From NCBI GenBank assembly GCA_900546085.1, contig URBS01000065.1, forward strand, positions 1 through 12,107: a stretch of 12,107 nucleotides of DNA, written 5' to 3'. This DNA comes from an uncultured Collinsella sp. (GTDB lineage Bacteria > Actinomycetota > Coriobacteriia > Coriobacteriales > Coriobacteriaceae). A model generated the notes under the pieces. It was not told the origin of the DNA and ran no database searches. It saw only the letters and a program-made list of their open reading frames with translations. Of the stretch, positions 1 through 4,892 are shown piece by piece; positions within the stretch are counted from its first letter, which is position 1, and each line of letters starts with the position of its first letter. A program made the translations under genes and the position numbers.

Positions 1-107
1 ACCTTGCCGTAGTACGCCATGTAGAGATCCCACAGCTCGGGCGCGCCCTCGCCCACACCGTCGGGGGAGAACTTGGCCAGATCCTCGGGGTTGTAGTAGG
101 TTTCCAT
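1..107 (-). CDS. AhpD/carboxymuconolactone decarboxylase-like protein, N-terminus only
   Basis: Only the first 35 codons are present; the gene runs off the left edge. The reading begins METYYNPEDLAKF and continues with an acidic, aromatic segment (GEGAPELWDLYMAYYGK). An opening of this kind is typical of small AhpD-like carboxymuconolactone decarboxylase-fold proteins, especially those annotated as arsenosugar biosynthesis-associated peroxidase-like. The CxxC active site of that fold would lie outside the window and cannot be checked. The ATG at 105-107 is preceded by a strong ribosome binding site, AAAGGAGC (112-119 on this strand), and by a plausible promoter, so the start is well supported. 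The family assignment rests on the N-terminal resemblance alone and could be wrong. Confidence 0.6.
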   Translation of the reverse strand, partial: METYYNPEDLAKFSPDGVGEGAPELWDLYMAYYGK

Positions 108-133
108 GTCAGCTCCTTTAGTCGTCATTACCG

Positions 134-156
134 AGTATTGTATATAGTCCAATACT
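134..156 (-). promoter_or_regulatory. Palindromic operator candidate (AGTATTG-N9-CAATACT)
   Basis: Perfect 7-bp inverted arms at 134-140 and 150-156 are separated by 9 bp. The element lies just downstream of the predicted start point of the promoter at 168-196 and upstream of the ribosome binding site, the usual place for a roadblock-type repressor operator of a TetR-, MarR- or GntR-like protein. No regulator gene is visible next to it. AT-richness raises the chance of coincidence. Confidence 0.45.
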
Positions 157-167
157 GAATGGTATCG

Positions 168-196
168 ATTATATAACTGTTTTCCATTCATGACAT
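168..196 (-). promoter_or_regulatory. Promoter of the AhpD-like gene
   Basis: On the minus strand a perfect -10 hexamer TATAAT (168-173) follows ATGTCA (191-196, 4 of 6 matches to TTGACA) at the optimal 17-bp spacing. The flanks are AT-rich in an otherwise GC-rich window. It points at the leftward gene whose start codon is at 107. Confidence 0.6.
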
Positions 197-237
197 GACT
201 TTTTTCAAGACGCCTTCCAGCGAAGGCCCTTATGCAA

Positions 238-273
238 GAGACCCGCCCCTTCCCGAAGGAAAGGACGGGTCTC
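238..273 (-). terminator. Hairpin terminator after rpsI
   Basis: GAGACCCG (238-245) pairs with CGGGTCTC (266-273), and the stem continues inward with CCTTCC/GGAAAGG (one bulged A) to a 4-base loop at 254-257. It lies about 50 bases past the rpsI stop. The downstream strand has only a weak U tract, so factor-independent termination is likely but not certain. Confidence 0.6.
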
Positions 274-325
274 CAAGAGTTCTCGTTTTGCCGAGCGCCG
301 AAAGCGCCGGCGGAAAATCGAAGAA

Positions 326-721
326 CTAGCGCTTGCTGAACTGCGGGCGCTTGCGGGCCTTCTTCAGGCCGTACTTCTTGCGCTCGACCACGCGAGCATC
401 GCGCGTAAGGAAACCGGCCTTCTTGAGGTCAGCACGGTAGTCGCCAGCGTTCAGAAGAGCGCGAGCGATGCCCAGACGCAGAGCGCCGGACTGACCGGAG
501 ATGCCGCCGCCATCGCACAGAGCGATAACGTCGAACTGACCGGCGGTGTCGGTCACCTTGAAGGGAGCAAGGGCGTTCTCAACGAGCTGATGACGGCCGA
601 AATACTGCTCGGCGTCACGCTTGTTGATGGTCACCTTGCCGGTGCCGGGGACGAGACGGACGCGGGCGACGGCGTTCTTACGACGGCCGGTACCCTGGTA
701 GACAACGGTGTTCTCAGCCAT
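326..721 (-). CDS. rpsI: 30S ribosomal protein S9
   Basis: Small-subunit ribosomal protein S9 (uS9), 131 residues, the normal bacterial length. It has the conserved start VVYQGTGRRKNAVARVRL (residues 6-23), the central YFGRHQLVENALAPF and GGGISGQSGALRLGIARALL segments, and the basic C-terminal tail GLKKARKRPQFSKR, which in the family reaches into the ribosomal P site. The ATG at 721 follows GGAGG at 729-733, which lies inside the last codons of rplM; only two bases separate the two genes. This is the universal rplM-rpsI order and implies translational coupling. The product belongs to the 30S head in the cytoplasm. No anomalies were seen. Confidence 0.98.
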   Translation of the reverse strand: MAENTVVYQGTGRRKNAVARVRLVPGTGKVTINKRDAEQYFGRHQLVENALAPFKVTDTAGQFDVIALCDGGGISGQSGALRLGIARALLNAGDYRADLKKAGFLTRDARVVERKKYGLKKARKRPQFSKR

Positions 722-723
722 CT

Positions 724-1167
724 TTAAGCCTCCAGCTCAATCTTCGTGGGGTTCTGGGCAGCATGCGGATGCTCGGCACCAGCGTAGACCTTAAGCTTGG
801 TCATCTGGGCACGGCCGAGGGTGGTCTTGGGCAGCATACCGCGAACGGCGCGCTCGATGACCTTCTCCGGGTGCTTCTCCATAGCCTGGCGGAAGCTCTC
901 AGCCTTGAGGCCGCCGTTGTAGCCGCTGTGGCGATAATAGGTCTTCGTGTCGGCCTTGTTACCGGTAAGCTGGACCTTATCGGCGTTGATGACGACAACG
1001 AAGTCGCCGCAGTCACTGTTGGGCGTGAACTGGGGCTTGTTCTTACCGCGCAGGATCATTGCGATCTGGGTGGCAAGACGGCCCAGGACAGCACCATCGG
1101 CGTCGACGAGAACCCAGTTGCGCTGGACCTCGCCCTGCTTGGCGTAGTGAGTCGATTTCGAAATCAC
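724..1167 (-). CDS. rplM: 50S ribosomal protein L13
   Basis: Large-subunit ribosomal protein L13 (uL13), 147 residues, the usual length. Hallmarks visible are RNWVLVDADGAVLGRLAT (16-33), the LRGKNKPQFTPNSDCGDFVVVINADKV block (39-65), YYRHSGYNGGL (77-87) and ERAVRGMLPKTTLGR (105-119). The start is a GTG (1165-1167) preceded by a strong GGAGGAG (1173-1179) five bases away; no in-frame ATG fits. It is the first gene of the rplM-rpsI operon, transcribed from the promoter at 1234-1261. A hairpin at the mRNA 5' end may serve feedback control by L13, as is known for rplM leaders in other bacteria. Confidence 0.98.
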   Translation of the reverse strand: MISKSTHYAKQGEVQRNWVLVDADGAVLGRLATQIAMILRGKNKPQFTPNSDCGDFVVVINADKVQLTGNKADTKTYYRHSGYNGGLKAESFRQAMEKHPEKVIERAVRGMLPKTTLGRAQMTKLKVYAGAEHPHAAQNPTKIELEA

Positions 1168-1195
1168 TTAGACTCCTCCATGTACAGTACGTGTT

Positions 1196-1227
1196 GTTAC
1201 AGAGATTCACGGGGCTCTGCAAGTAAC
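1196..1227 (-). promoter_or_regulatory. 5'-terminal leader hairpin of rplM mRNA (L13-leader-like)
   Basis: The minus strand reads GTTA-CTTG-CAGAG, then ten bases, then CTCTG-TAAC. CAGAG pairs with CTCTG and GTTA with TAAC, with an internal bulge. It starts about where transcription from the 1234-1261 promoter should begin, so it would form the first ~30 nt of the mRNA, ahead of the GGAGGAG site. L13 leaders are known as autoregulatory elements in other phyla. Equivalence here is inferred from position and has not been tested by alignment. Confidence 0.4.
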
Positions 1228-1233
1228 CCGTCC

Positions 1234-1261
1234 ATATTACCCCGCTCGCCGTACGAGTCAA
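1234..1261 (-). promoter_or_regulatory. Promoter of the rplM-rpsI operon
   Basis: On the minus strand TTGACT (1256-1261, 5 of 6) is followed by a 16-bp GC-rich spacer and TAATAT (1234-1239, 4 of 6). The predicted start lies near 1227-1231, giving a leader of about 60 nt before the GTG of rplM. Confidence 0.65.
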
Positions 1262-1324
1262 CAGGTATTTTGGCTCCGACCAGAGTTTCTGCACATGTCA
1301 TCCACGAGCCGTGACGTTGCAGCG

Positions 1325-2203
1325 CTAGCGCTCGACAAATGCCTCGATATCACTCAGTAGGCGCATTGCCTCCTGACGGCCCTGGATATACAGGTCGAGA
1401 AGCTTTGCCGGATCGTGCTCGACATGGCCGACCTCGACCGGCTTTTGCGGAGCAATGACCAGCGCGCGGCCCTCGCACTCATACTTCCACAGGTGCATGC
1501 GCTGGAGGTTATAGCGGTCGTGGCGCGTCTCGATAGCCTCGAGCAGATAGGGGTAGTCGGCATAGCGGGCGCGCGCGGCAGGCATAAACTCGTAGGGCTT
1601 TTTCTCGTACGAGCGGTCCTGCGTGACAATGACAACCGCGCGATCGAAGCCGGCCTCCTCGAGCACATGCTCGATAGGAACCGAATCGGCCACGCCGCCG
1701 TCGACGTATTTGTGCCCGTCAATCTCGACCGGCGGCGTCACCAGCGGCAGCGAGGTCGAGGCGCGCACGGCGTCGAGATCGAGCACGGCGCTTTTGACCG
1801 GCAGGTAGGCAGCGGTTCCAAACAGCATGTCCGTCGCGACGGCGTACATCTCGATAGGGCTGGCGTCGAACGTCTCGTTATCAAAGGGATCCAGGCGGTC
1901 CTGGATATCGTTGAAGATAAAGTCGTAACCCACGATGGAGCCCGTGGATGCGAAGGATGCGGCACCCATGTAGCGGTTGTCATTGCAGAAGGTCAGGTTG
2001 ATGCGATTGACGCGACCGATCTGGTGCGACTTGTAGTTGACGCCGTTGAGCGCACCGGCCGAAACGCCGTACACCGCCGGAATTTCGACACCGGCCTCCA
2101 TGAGAACGTCGAGCACGCCGGCGGTAAACTGCCCACGAAAACTGCCACCCTCCAAGACGAGCGCGACCTTGCCGGCGTTCTTTGCCTTATCTTCTGCAGT
2201 CAT
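1325..2203 (-). CDS. Patatin-like phospholipase family protein
   Basis: Serine acyl-hydrolase of the patatin family, 292 residues. Expected motifs are all present in order: the glycine-rich oxyanion loop EGGSFRG (18-24), the nucleophile elbow GVSAG with Ser48, and the catalytic dyad aspartate in YVDGGVADSVP (Asp168). The segment RASTSLPL (147-154) before it is also typical. The C-terminal half (about 195-290) is the extension found in YjjU-like bacterial patatins and has no further catalytic motifs. No signal peptide or membrane segment is visible, so it is probably cytosolic; natural substrates are unknown but likely lipid acyl esters. The ATG follows a strong AGGAGG (spacing 5). It sits upstream of rplM on the same strand, with about 60 bp between its stop and the rplM -35 and no clear terminator, so some read-through into rplM is possible. 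Confidence 0.9.
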   Translation of the reverse strand: MTAEDKAKNAGKVALVLEGGSFRGQFTAGVLDVLMEAGVEIPAVYGVSAGALNGVNYKSHQIGRVNRINLTFCNDNRYMGAASFASTGSIVGYDFIFNDIQDRLDPFDNETFDASPIEMYAVATDMLFGTAAYLPVKSAVLDLDAVRASTSLPLVTPPVEIDGHKYVDGGVADSVPIEHVLEEAGFDRAVVIVTQDRSYEKKPYEFMPAARARYADYPYLLEAIETRHDRYNLQRMHLWKYECEGRALVIAPQKPVEVGHVEHDPAKLLDLYIQGRQEAMRLLSDIEAFVER

Positions 2204-2290
2204 ATTGACCTCCTGCGATTGCGTTTTGGCCTTCTTCTACCCAGTTTTGGGATGGAGGGCGCGCAGGTTTTTCGAGGCGGCAGGTGCAGC

Positions 2291-2538
2291 GGAAAGTGCG
2301 TCCCAGTTTGAGGCGGGATTACGGGATGCGCTTTCCGCTTGGACCGCCGTTGGGAAAGCGCGACCCGTTCTGAGCGCGGATTCCGGGATGAACTTTCCGC
2401 TTGAGGCGTCTTCCGGAAAATGAATCCCATTCCGAGCGTCGATTCCGGGATGCAGTTTCCGCTTGAAACGTCATCCGGAAACCGCATCCCAGTCTGAGCC
2501 GGAATTCTGGGATGGATTTTCCGCCTGGGGCGACGTTG
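2291..2538. repeat. Four tandem 62-bp units, each with inverted GGAAAnnnnATCCC motifs
   Basis: Four consecutive units of exactly 62 bp (2291-2352, 2353-2414, 2415-2476, 2477-2538). Each unit starts with GGAAA-N4/5-TCCC (positions 1-14), carries its inverse GGGAT-N4-TTTCC at positions 33-46, and ends in a variable CTTGRRNCG linker. The motifs therefore alternate in orientation about every 31 bp and can form hairpins within a unit or across unit borders (TTTCC...GGAAA). Units differ at many positions, but no insertion or deletion has broken the length. A decayed fifth copy may occupy 2229-2290. As 62 is not a multiple of 3, this is not a coding repeat. It resembles REP/BIME-type palindromic arrays and lies between the patatin gene and the ssrA terminator. 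Confidence 0.85.
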
Positions 2539-2580
2539 ATGCGGGGCATGGCAGGCTGCAGTCCGATCGGCATCGCGTCT

Positions 2581-2740
2581 GCATAGGGTTGAGGCTTTGC
2601 GCGGAGAATCCGCGTGTTCGCTTCGCGAACCCGCACCGGCTTCGGCCGCCTGTCGGCGTCCTCGCCCGCGGGCTAAAAACGCTTACGCGTTTTCTTTACG
2701 CCCGCGCCCTGCATAGAGTTCGATTCTCCGCGGTACGGAT
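2581..2740. other. Gene-free GC-rich structured element with nested inverted repeats
   Basis: No credible coding frame. The stretch holds a direct repeat GCATAGrGTT (2581-2590 and 2711-2720), an inverted pair CGCGGAGAATC/GATTCTCCGCG (2600-2610 and 2722-2732), and local hairpins: GTTCGC-ttc-GCGAAC near 2615-2630, and AAAACGC-ttac-GCGTTTT nested inside GCGGGC...GCCCGC near 2670-2706. Together the outer inverted pair can enclose the others in one folded structure. I do not recognise it. It could be a repetitive extragenic element or a decayed mobile element. Confidence 0.45.
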
Positions 2741-2815
2741 TAGAAATAAAAAGGCAGGTAGATACGAATATCTACCTGCCTGTTGCTTATGGTGGAGGCG
2801 CGGAGAATCGAACTC
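2716..2815. repeat. 17-bp inverted copy of the tmRNA T-arm, centred on the ssrA terminator
   Basis: GAGTTCGATTCTCCGCG occurs on the plus strand at 2716-2732 and on the minus strand at 2799-2815. The latter is the T-arm and first acceptor bases of tmRNA. The two copies are arranged symmetrically around the ssrA terminator hairpin (centre near 2766). A transcript reading past the terminator would contain the exact complement of its own T-arm. Confidence 0.85.
2748..2780 (-). terminator. Intrinsic terminator of ssrA
   Basis: A perfect 12-bp stem (2753-2764 with 2769-2780) closes on a UUCG tetraloop in the minus-strand transcript and is followed at once by TTTTTATTT. It starts 10 nt past the CCA end of tmRNA. 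This is the clearest terminator in the window. Confidence 0.95.
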
Positions 2816-3153
2816 CGGTCCACGAAAGCCCCCTGATTGGCATCTCCAAGCTCAGTCGCTGGTTTAGTCTCGGACGCTTTGCGCGCAGCGACACGCTCGC
2901 GGCATCCCAACCGGTTCGATCTTAGCCCGCGCCATACCGATTACGTGCGCAGGAGCATTCCCCTAAAATGACGTCGCGCCGGTGTCGGGGAAATCACCGG
3001 GTTGACGCGCCGCTATAAATTAAGCAGCGAGAGCCATAGGCTCAAAAGAAGAGTTGTTGTCAATTCAATTTGACGGTACCCCTGTTTAACGAGGCGAGGA
3101 GACCTCGGCTTGCTTCCTCTCTCAGAGCTATCGTGTCGAAACCAGTCGCCCCC
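2790..3153 (-). ncRNA. ssrA: Transfer-messenger RNA (tmRNA)
   Basis: One-piece tmRNA of 364 nt that rescues stalled ribosomes by adding a degradation tag. The 5' end GGGGGCG (3147-3153) pairs with CGCCTCC near the 3' end (one G-U), followed by discriminator A and an encoded CCA. The 5' domain has the conserved ACTGGTTTCGACA; the 3' domain has the T-arm CGGAG-TTCGATT-CTCCG. The tag reading frame lies between (3020-3061), and the pseudoknot region follows, with GC-rich pairs such as CCGGTG...CACCGG near 2980-3000. Acceptor ends, T-arm and tag match what the family requires. The exact 5' end is set by acceptor pairing; a sixth G at 3154 is outside it. Confidence 0.96.
3020..3061 (-). other. tmRNA proteolysis tag reading frame, DNNSSFEPMALAA-stop
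   Basis: Ending at TAA (3020-3022), the frame reads DNNSSFEPMALAA. The C-terminal ALAA is the classic ClpXP recognition end of ssrA tags. The stop is certain; the first codon is inferred. GAC at 3059-3061 is chosen because resume codons nearly always begin with G, and an in-frame TGA lies two codons upstream. Most bacterial tags start with Ala, so an Asp start is somewhat unusual. Confidence 0.8.
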
Positions 3154-3252
3154 CGAATGTCGGGAAAGTCTGGATGGTATCGGGCCTGCAAACACCCGAT
3201 AACCGTCGACTTTTCAAGGAACATACGGGGCGAGCCCCGCTTGTGGAGTGTT

Positions 3253-3281
3253 ATCTTACCACGTTCTGAAAGCGGACAGCT
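3253..3281 (-). promoter_or_regulatory. Possible ssrA promoter (extended -10)
   Basis: The minus strand carries TGG-TAAGAT (TAAGAT at 3253-3258), an extended -10 element with only a weak -35 (AGCTGT, 3276-3281). It would give a precursor leader of about 90 nt, containing the hairpins TATCGGG...CCCGATA (3178-3201) and CGGGG-CGAG-CCCCG (3226-3239). No better promoter was seen nearer the mature 5' end. Confidence 0.3.
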
Positions 3282-3328
3282 GTTCTATGCACGAGCTGTG
3301 AAGACCCCAATGTGCGCCGCACTTCGCA

Positions 3329-3357
3329 CTTTTGTTACCGATCGCGTCACGTATATT
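3329..3357 (+). promoter_or_regulatory. Possible promoter of the 144-residue protein gene
   Basis: TATATT (3352-3357, 5 of 6) precedes the gene by 36 bp. The -35 position at 17-bp spacing is the poor CTTTTG (3329-3334), so the call rests on the -10 and its position. Confidence 0.35.
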
Positions 3358-3393
3358 TTCGCCAAGCAAAATTGACCCGTCGAAAGGACCGTT

Positions 3394-3828
3394 ATGGATA
3401 CCAAGCAGCAACTCGTCAATGCCCTCGCAGGCCTGGGCTCAACCATTACCGAAGCTATGGATGTCATCGAGGGCTTTGTCCCCTGCGGACATCCCGCCCT
3501 CACGGTATCGAACGCACTCGTTGCGCTGGACGTTGACGATGATGCAGCTCTCGCCCAGCAGCTTGAGACCGTCGAGGGCTTTATCGACCACGTGAGTGAG
3601 AACCGCGGCGTGGCCGCCTACCACGGCATCGAGGTCGAGCTCGCGGGTCCCAAAGCCGATCTGCTCGCAGCAATCCGCGAGGTAGGCGCCCTTATGCAGA
3701 CCGCAGGCGTCAAGAACACCCAGGTCAACGAGTGGGTCTACCGCAGCCTGGCAGCACTCGACAGCTCCGACGAAAAGGCAGCCGAGCAGCTCGCAGAAAG
3801 TCCCGCCATCAAGGCCGAGCTTTTGTAA
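3394..3828 (+). CDS. Uncharacterised acidic helical protein, 144 residues
   Basis: I do not recognise the family. The start ATG at 3394 follows AAAGGA (3383-3388) at good spacing, and codon use is like that of its neighbours, so it is very likely real. The protein is acidic, rich in Ala, Leu, Glu and Asp, with no signal peptide or membrane segment and a single Cys (residue 31, in VPCGHPAL). It reads as several amphipathic helices: about 3-25, 36-44, 51-68, 85-105, 108-120 and 124-143. The pattern of short alpha units (DVIEGFVPCG..., ETVEGFIDHV...) contains a twice-used VEGF/IEGF element at about 25-28 and 60-63, hinting at an internal duplication. It stands alone on the plus strand between ssrA and the toxin-antitoxin operon. 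A cytosolic adaptor-like or small ligand-binding protein is only a guess. Confidence 0.8.
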   Translation: MDTKQQLVNALAGLGSTITEAMDVIEGFVPCGHPALTVSNALVALDVDDDAALAQQLETVEGFIDHVSENRGVAAYHGIEVELAGPKADLLAAIREVGALMQTAGVKNTQVNEWVYRSLAALDSSDEKAAEQLAESPAIKAELL

Positions 3829-3837
3829 ATAGCAGAC

Positions 3838-3874
3838 GCGGGCCCCTTGGCGCATCGTCGTCCAAGAGGCCCGC
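3838..3874. terminator. Hairpin between convergent genes
   Basis: GCGGGCC (3838-3844) pairs with GGCCCGC (3868-3874), and after one mismatch CTTGG pairs with CCAAG. It sits between the ends of the rightward 144-residue gene and the leftward PIN gene, so it may serve both. Neither side has a strong T tract. Confidence 0.55.
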
Positions 3875-3886
3875 AAACAGTTCGCA

Positions 3887-4402
3887 TCAACCGATAGCCG
3901 CGCTGCCGCGTTCGGCCAAAGCCAGAATCGGCATCATTTGGCGCGGGGTCTTTGCTGCAAGATCGGCATGTTCGAGCAGTTTTCGATCGTTGGTCACCAA
4001 GTAATCAACCTGGGCGCGTTTGCATGCGGCGAGTACCAAGTTGTCCTCGTAATCGCGATGGAGCGCTAAGTATTTGTCGGCCAGCCAAAGGTCCGACGCA
4101 TCAGCGCCCACGGCCGTGGCGTTTTCGGTCATGTTCCGAACAAACGCCAACGCCGCATCGCCAATTGCACGGGCAGATGCCTCGTCGAGCGCTCCCCCGC
4201 TGGCAAGAACGCTACGCTTCAGCTCGTGTTGGACAACGTGCAGCACGTCCTTGGCGATATGCACCGGAAAGAGCAGCGTTGCGCCCGATTCCGCCGCCTG
4301 CCCAATAAACGCACGCGCGGCAAGCGACTCGGCATGGTCAACACAAAACGAATCAACCCATACGCTGGCGTCCACCATGATCTTGAGAGGCGCCCCGCTC
4401 AC
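3887..4402 (-). CDS. PIN-domain ribonuclease toxin (VapC-like)
   Basis: PIN-domain protein of 171 residues, predicted Mg-dependent endoribonuclease toxin of a type II toxin-antitoxin pair. The acidic active-site set is visible: Asp11 in IMVDASVWVDSF, Glu119/Asp120 in DYEDNLVLAACKRA, and Asp139 in DYLVTNDRKLL. It is somewhat longer than the usual ~130-residue VapC. I chose the GTG at 4400-4402 because it overlaps the antitoxin stop as GTGA, the classic coupled arrangement, and follows AAGGGG. An ATG at 4376-4378 (MVDASVW) is the alternative. The reading frame stays open upstream through the antitoxin region only because of the antitoxin frameshift, so a longer 303-residue fusion is unlikely to be the native form. 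Substrate RNA unknown. Confidence 0.85.
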   Translation of the reverse strand: MSGAPLKIMVDASVWVDSFCVDHAESLAARAFIGQAAESGATLLFPVHIAKDVLHVVQHELKRSVLASGGALDEASARAIGDAALAFVRNMTENATAVGADASDLWLADKYLALHRDYEDNLVLAACKRAQVDYLVTNDRKLLEHADLAAKTPRQMMPILALAERGSAAIG

Positions 4403-4753
4403 TGGATCATCCCCTTTTGGCGATAGCGCTCGTCCATGGCTTCGGAATAGATTGTGTCCCAATCGCGATCGTCGGATACGGGCGACGTAGCGATGCCCAG
4501 GTCCGCGTAAAGCTGATCTGCCGCCGCCCACGACGCGGCGAACGGAGTATCGGGTGCGACGGTCTGCTGCCGGTCGTCGACGGCCGCAAGCACTTCCTCG
4601 CACTTCCCGCCACCCTGCGCGACCTTGGCCACCACCTTTTTGATGAGCTCGGGCAGTGACCCGCCCGAAAGCCGCAGTGCCTCCTCGGCACGGTTTTTTG
4701 ACCTGGCGATCTACGCGAACATTCACCTGCGCCATGCTGCCAACGGTAGCCAT
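4399..4753 (-). pseudogene. RelB/DinJ-type antitoxin gene, frameshifted at an A6 run
   Basis: The N-terminus MATVGSMAQVNVRVDRQVK is a ribbon-helix-helix RelB/DinJ antitoxin start. The frame then breaks at six A's (4694-4699). Skipping one base restores NRAEEALRLSGGSLPELIKK and an uninterrupted body ending DERYRQKGMIQ and TGA at 4399-4401, for a 117-residue protein. The length is one base too many for a single frame (355 nt). The ATG at 4751-4753 is favoured because GGTGAGG precedes it; the ATG at 4735 lacks a binding site. The gene is the first in an operon with the PIN toxin. The break may be a sequencing error in a homopolymer, a genuine mutation, or slippage-dependent expression. Since a free PIN toxin would be harmful, an error or functional slippage seems more likely than simple loss. 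Confidence 0.7.
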
Positions 4754-4774
4754 CTCAACCTCACCTTCAGCATT

Positions 4775-4791
4775 TGCTAGCTTTGCTAGCA
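4775..4791 (-). promoter_or_regulatory. Toxin-antitoxin operator, TGCTAGC-ttt-GCTAGCA
   Basis: A perfect 7-bp inverted repeat with a 3-bp spacer (17 bp) lies between the promoter at 4794-4822 and the antitoxin start, covering the predicted transcription start near 4787. This is the standard place for autorepression by a ribbon-helix-helix antitoxin. Confidence 0.7.
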
Positions 4792-4793
4792 CG

Positions 4794-4822
4794 AGCATAT
4801 ATCTGAGCTAACATCTCGTCAA
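4794..4822 (-). promoter_or_regulatory. Promoter of the toxin-antitoxin operon
   Basis: TTGACG (4817-4822, 5 of 6), a 17-bp spacer and TATGCT (4794-4799, 4 of 6) on the minus strand. The -35 abuts the T tract of the preceding P-type ATPase terminator, so the two operons are packed end to end. Confidence 0.6.
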
Positions 4823-4873
4823 ACAAAAGAAGGCCTGCATTCCGGCGGCTGCAACACCGTCCGAATGCAGGCC
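4822..4873 (-). terminator. Terminator of the P-type ATPase operon
   Basis: GGCCTGCATTC (4832-4842) and GAATGCAGGCC (4863-4873) form an 11-bp perfect stem with a further CGG/CCG pairing inside. The minus-strand transcript continues TTCTTTTGTTTG. It lies 20 nt past the ATPase stop. Confidence 0.9.
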
Positions 4874-4892
4874 ACAAACTCAAGCAAAAGCG

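Noticed and set aside
212..227. GCCTTC-cagc-GAAGGC hairpin as a terminator
   Set aside because: The adjoining T6 is on the wrong side for the rightward strand, and the leftward strand shows A's, not U's, after the stem.
1415..2311. 298-codon rightward open frame opposite the patatin gene
   Set aside because: Antisense shadow of a gene with complete catalytic motifs; no ribosome binding site or recognisable domain.
2291..2538. CRISPR array
   Set aside because: Units are diverged throughout, with no invariant repeat separated by unique spacers, and no cas genes are nearby.
2716..2815. Attachment sites of an element integrated in the tmRNA gene
   Set aside because: Copies are in inverted, not direct, orientation, lie under 100 bp apart, and no integrase gene is present.
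2200..2867. Open frames through the 62-bp repeats and the tmRNA 3' end
   Set aside because: The repeat length is not a multiple of three, so the peptide is not periodic, and the rightward frame runs into the structural RNA.
3887..4798. A single 303-residue antitoxin-toxin fusion protein
   Set aside because: Residues about 34-130 of the fusion have no domain and are the wrong frame of the antitoxin body, which is coherent in the neighbouring frame.
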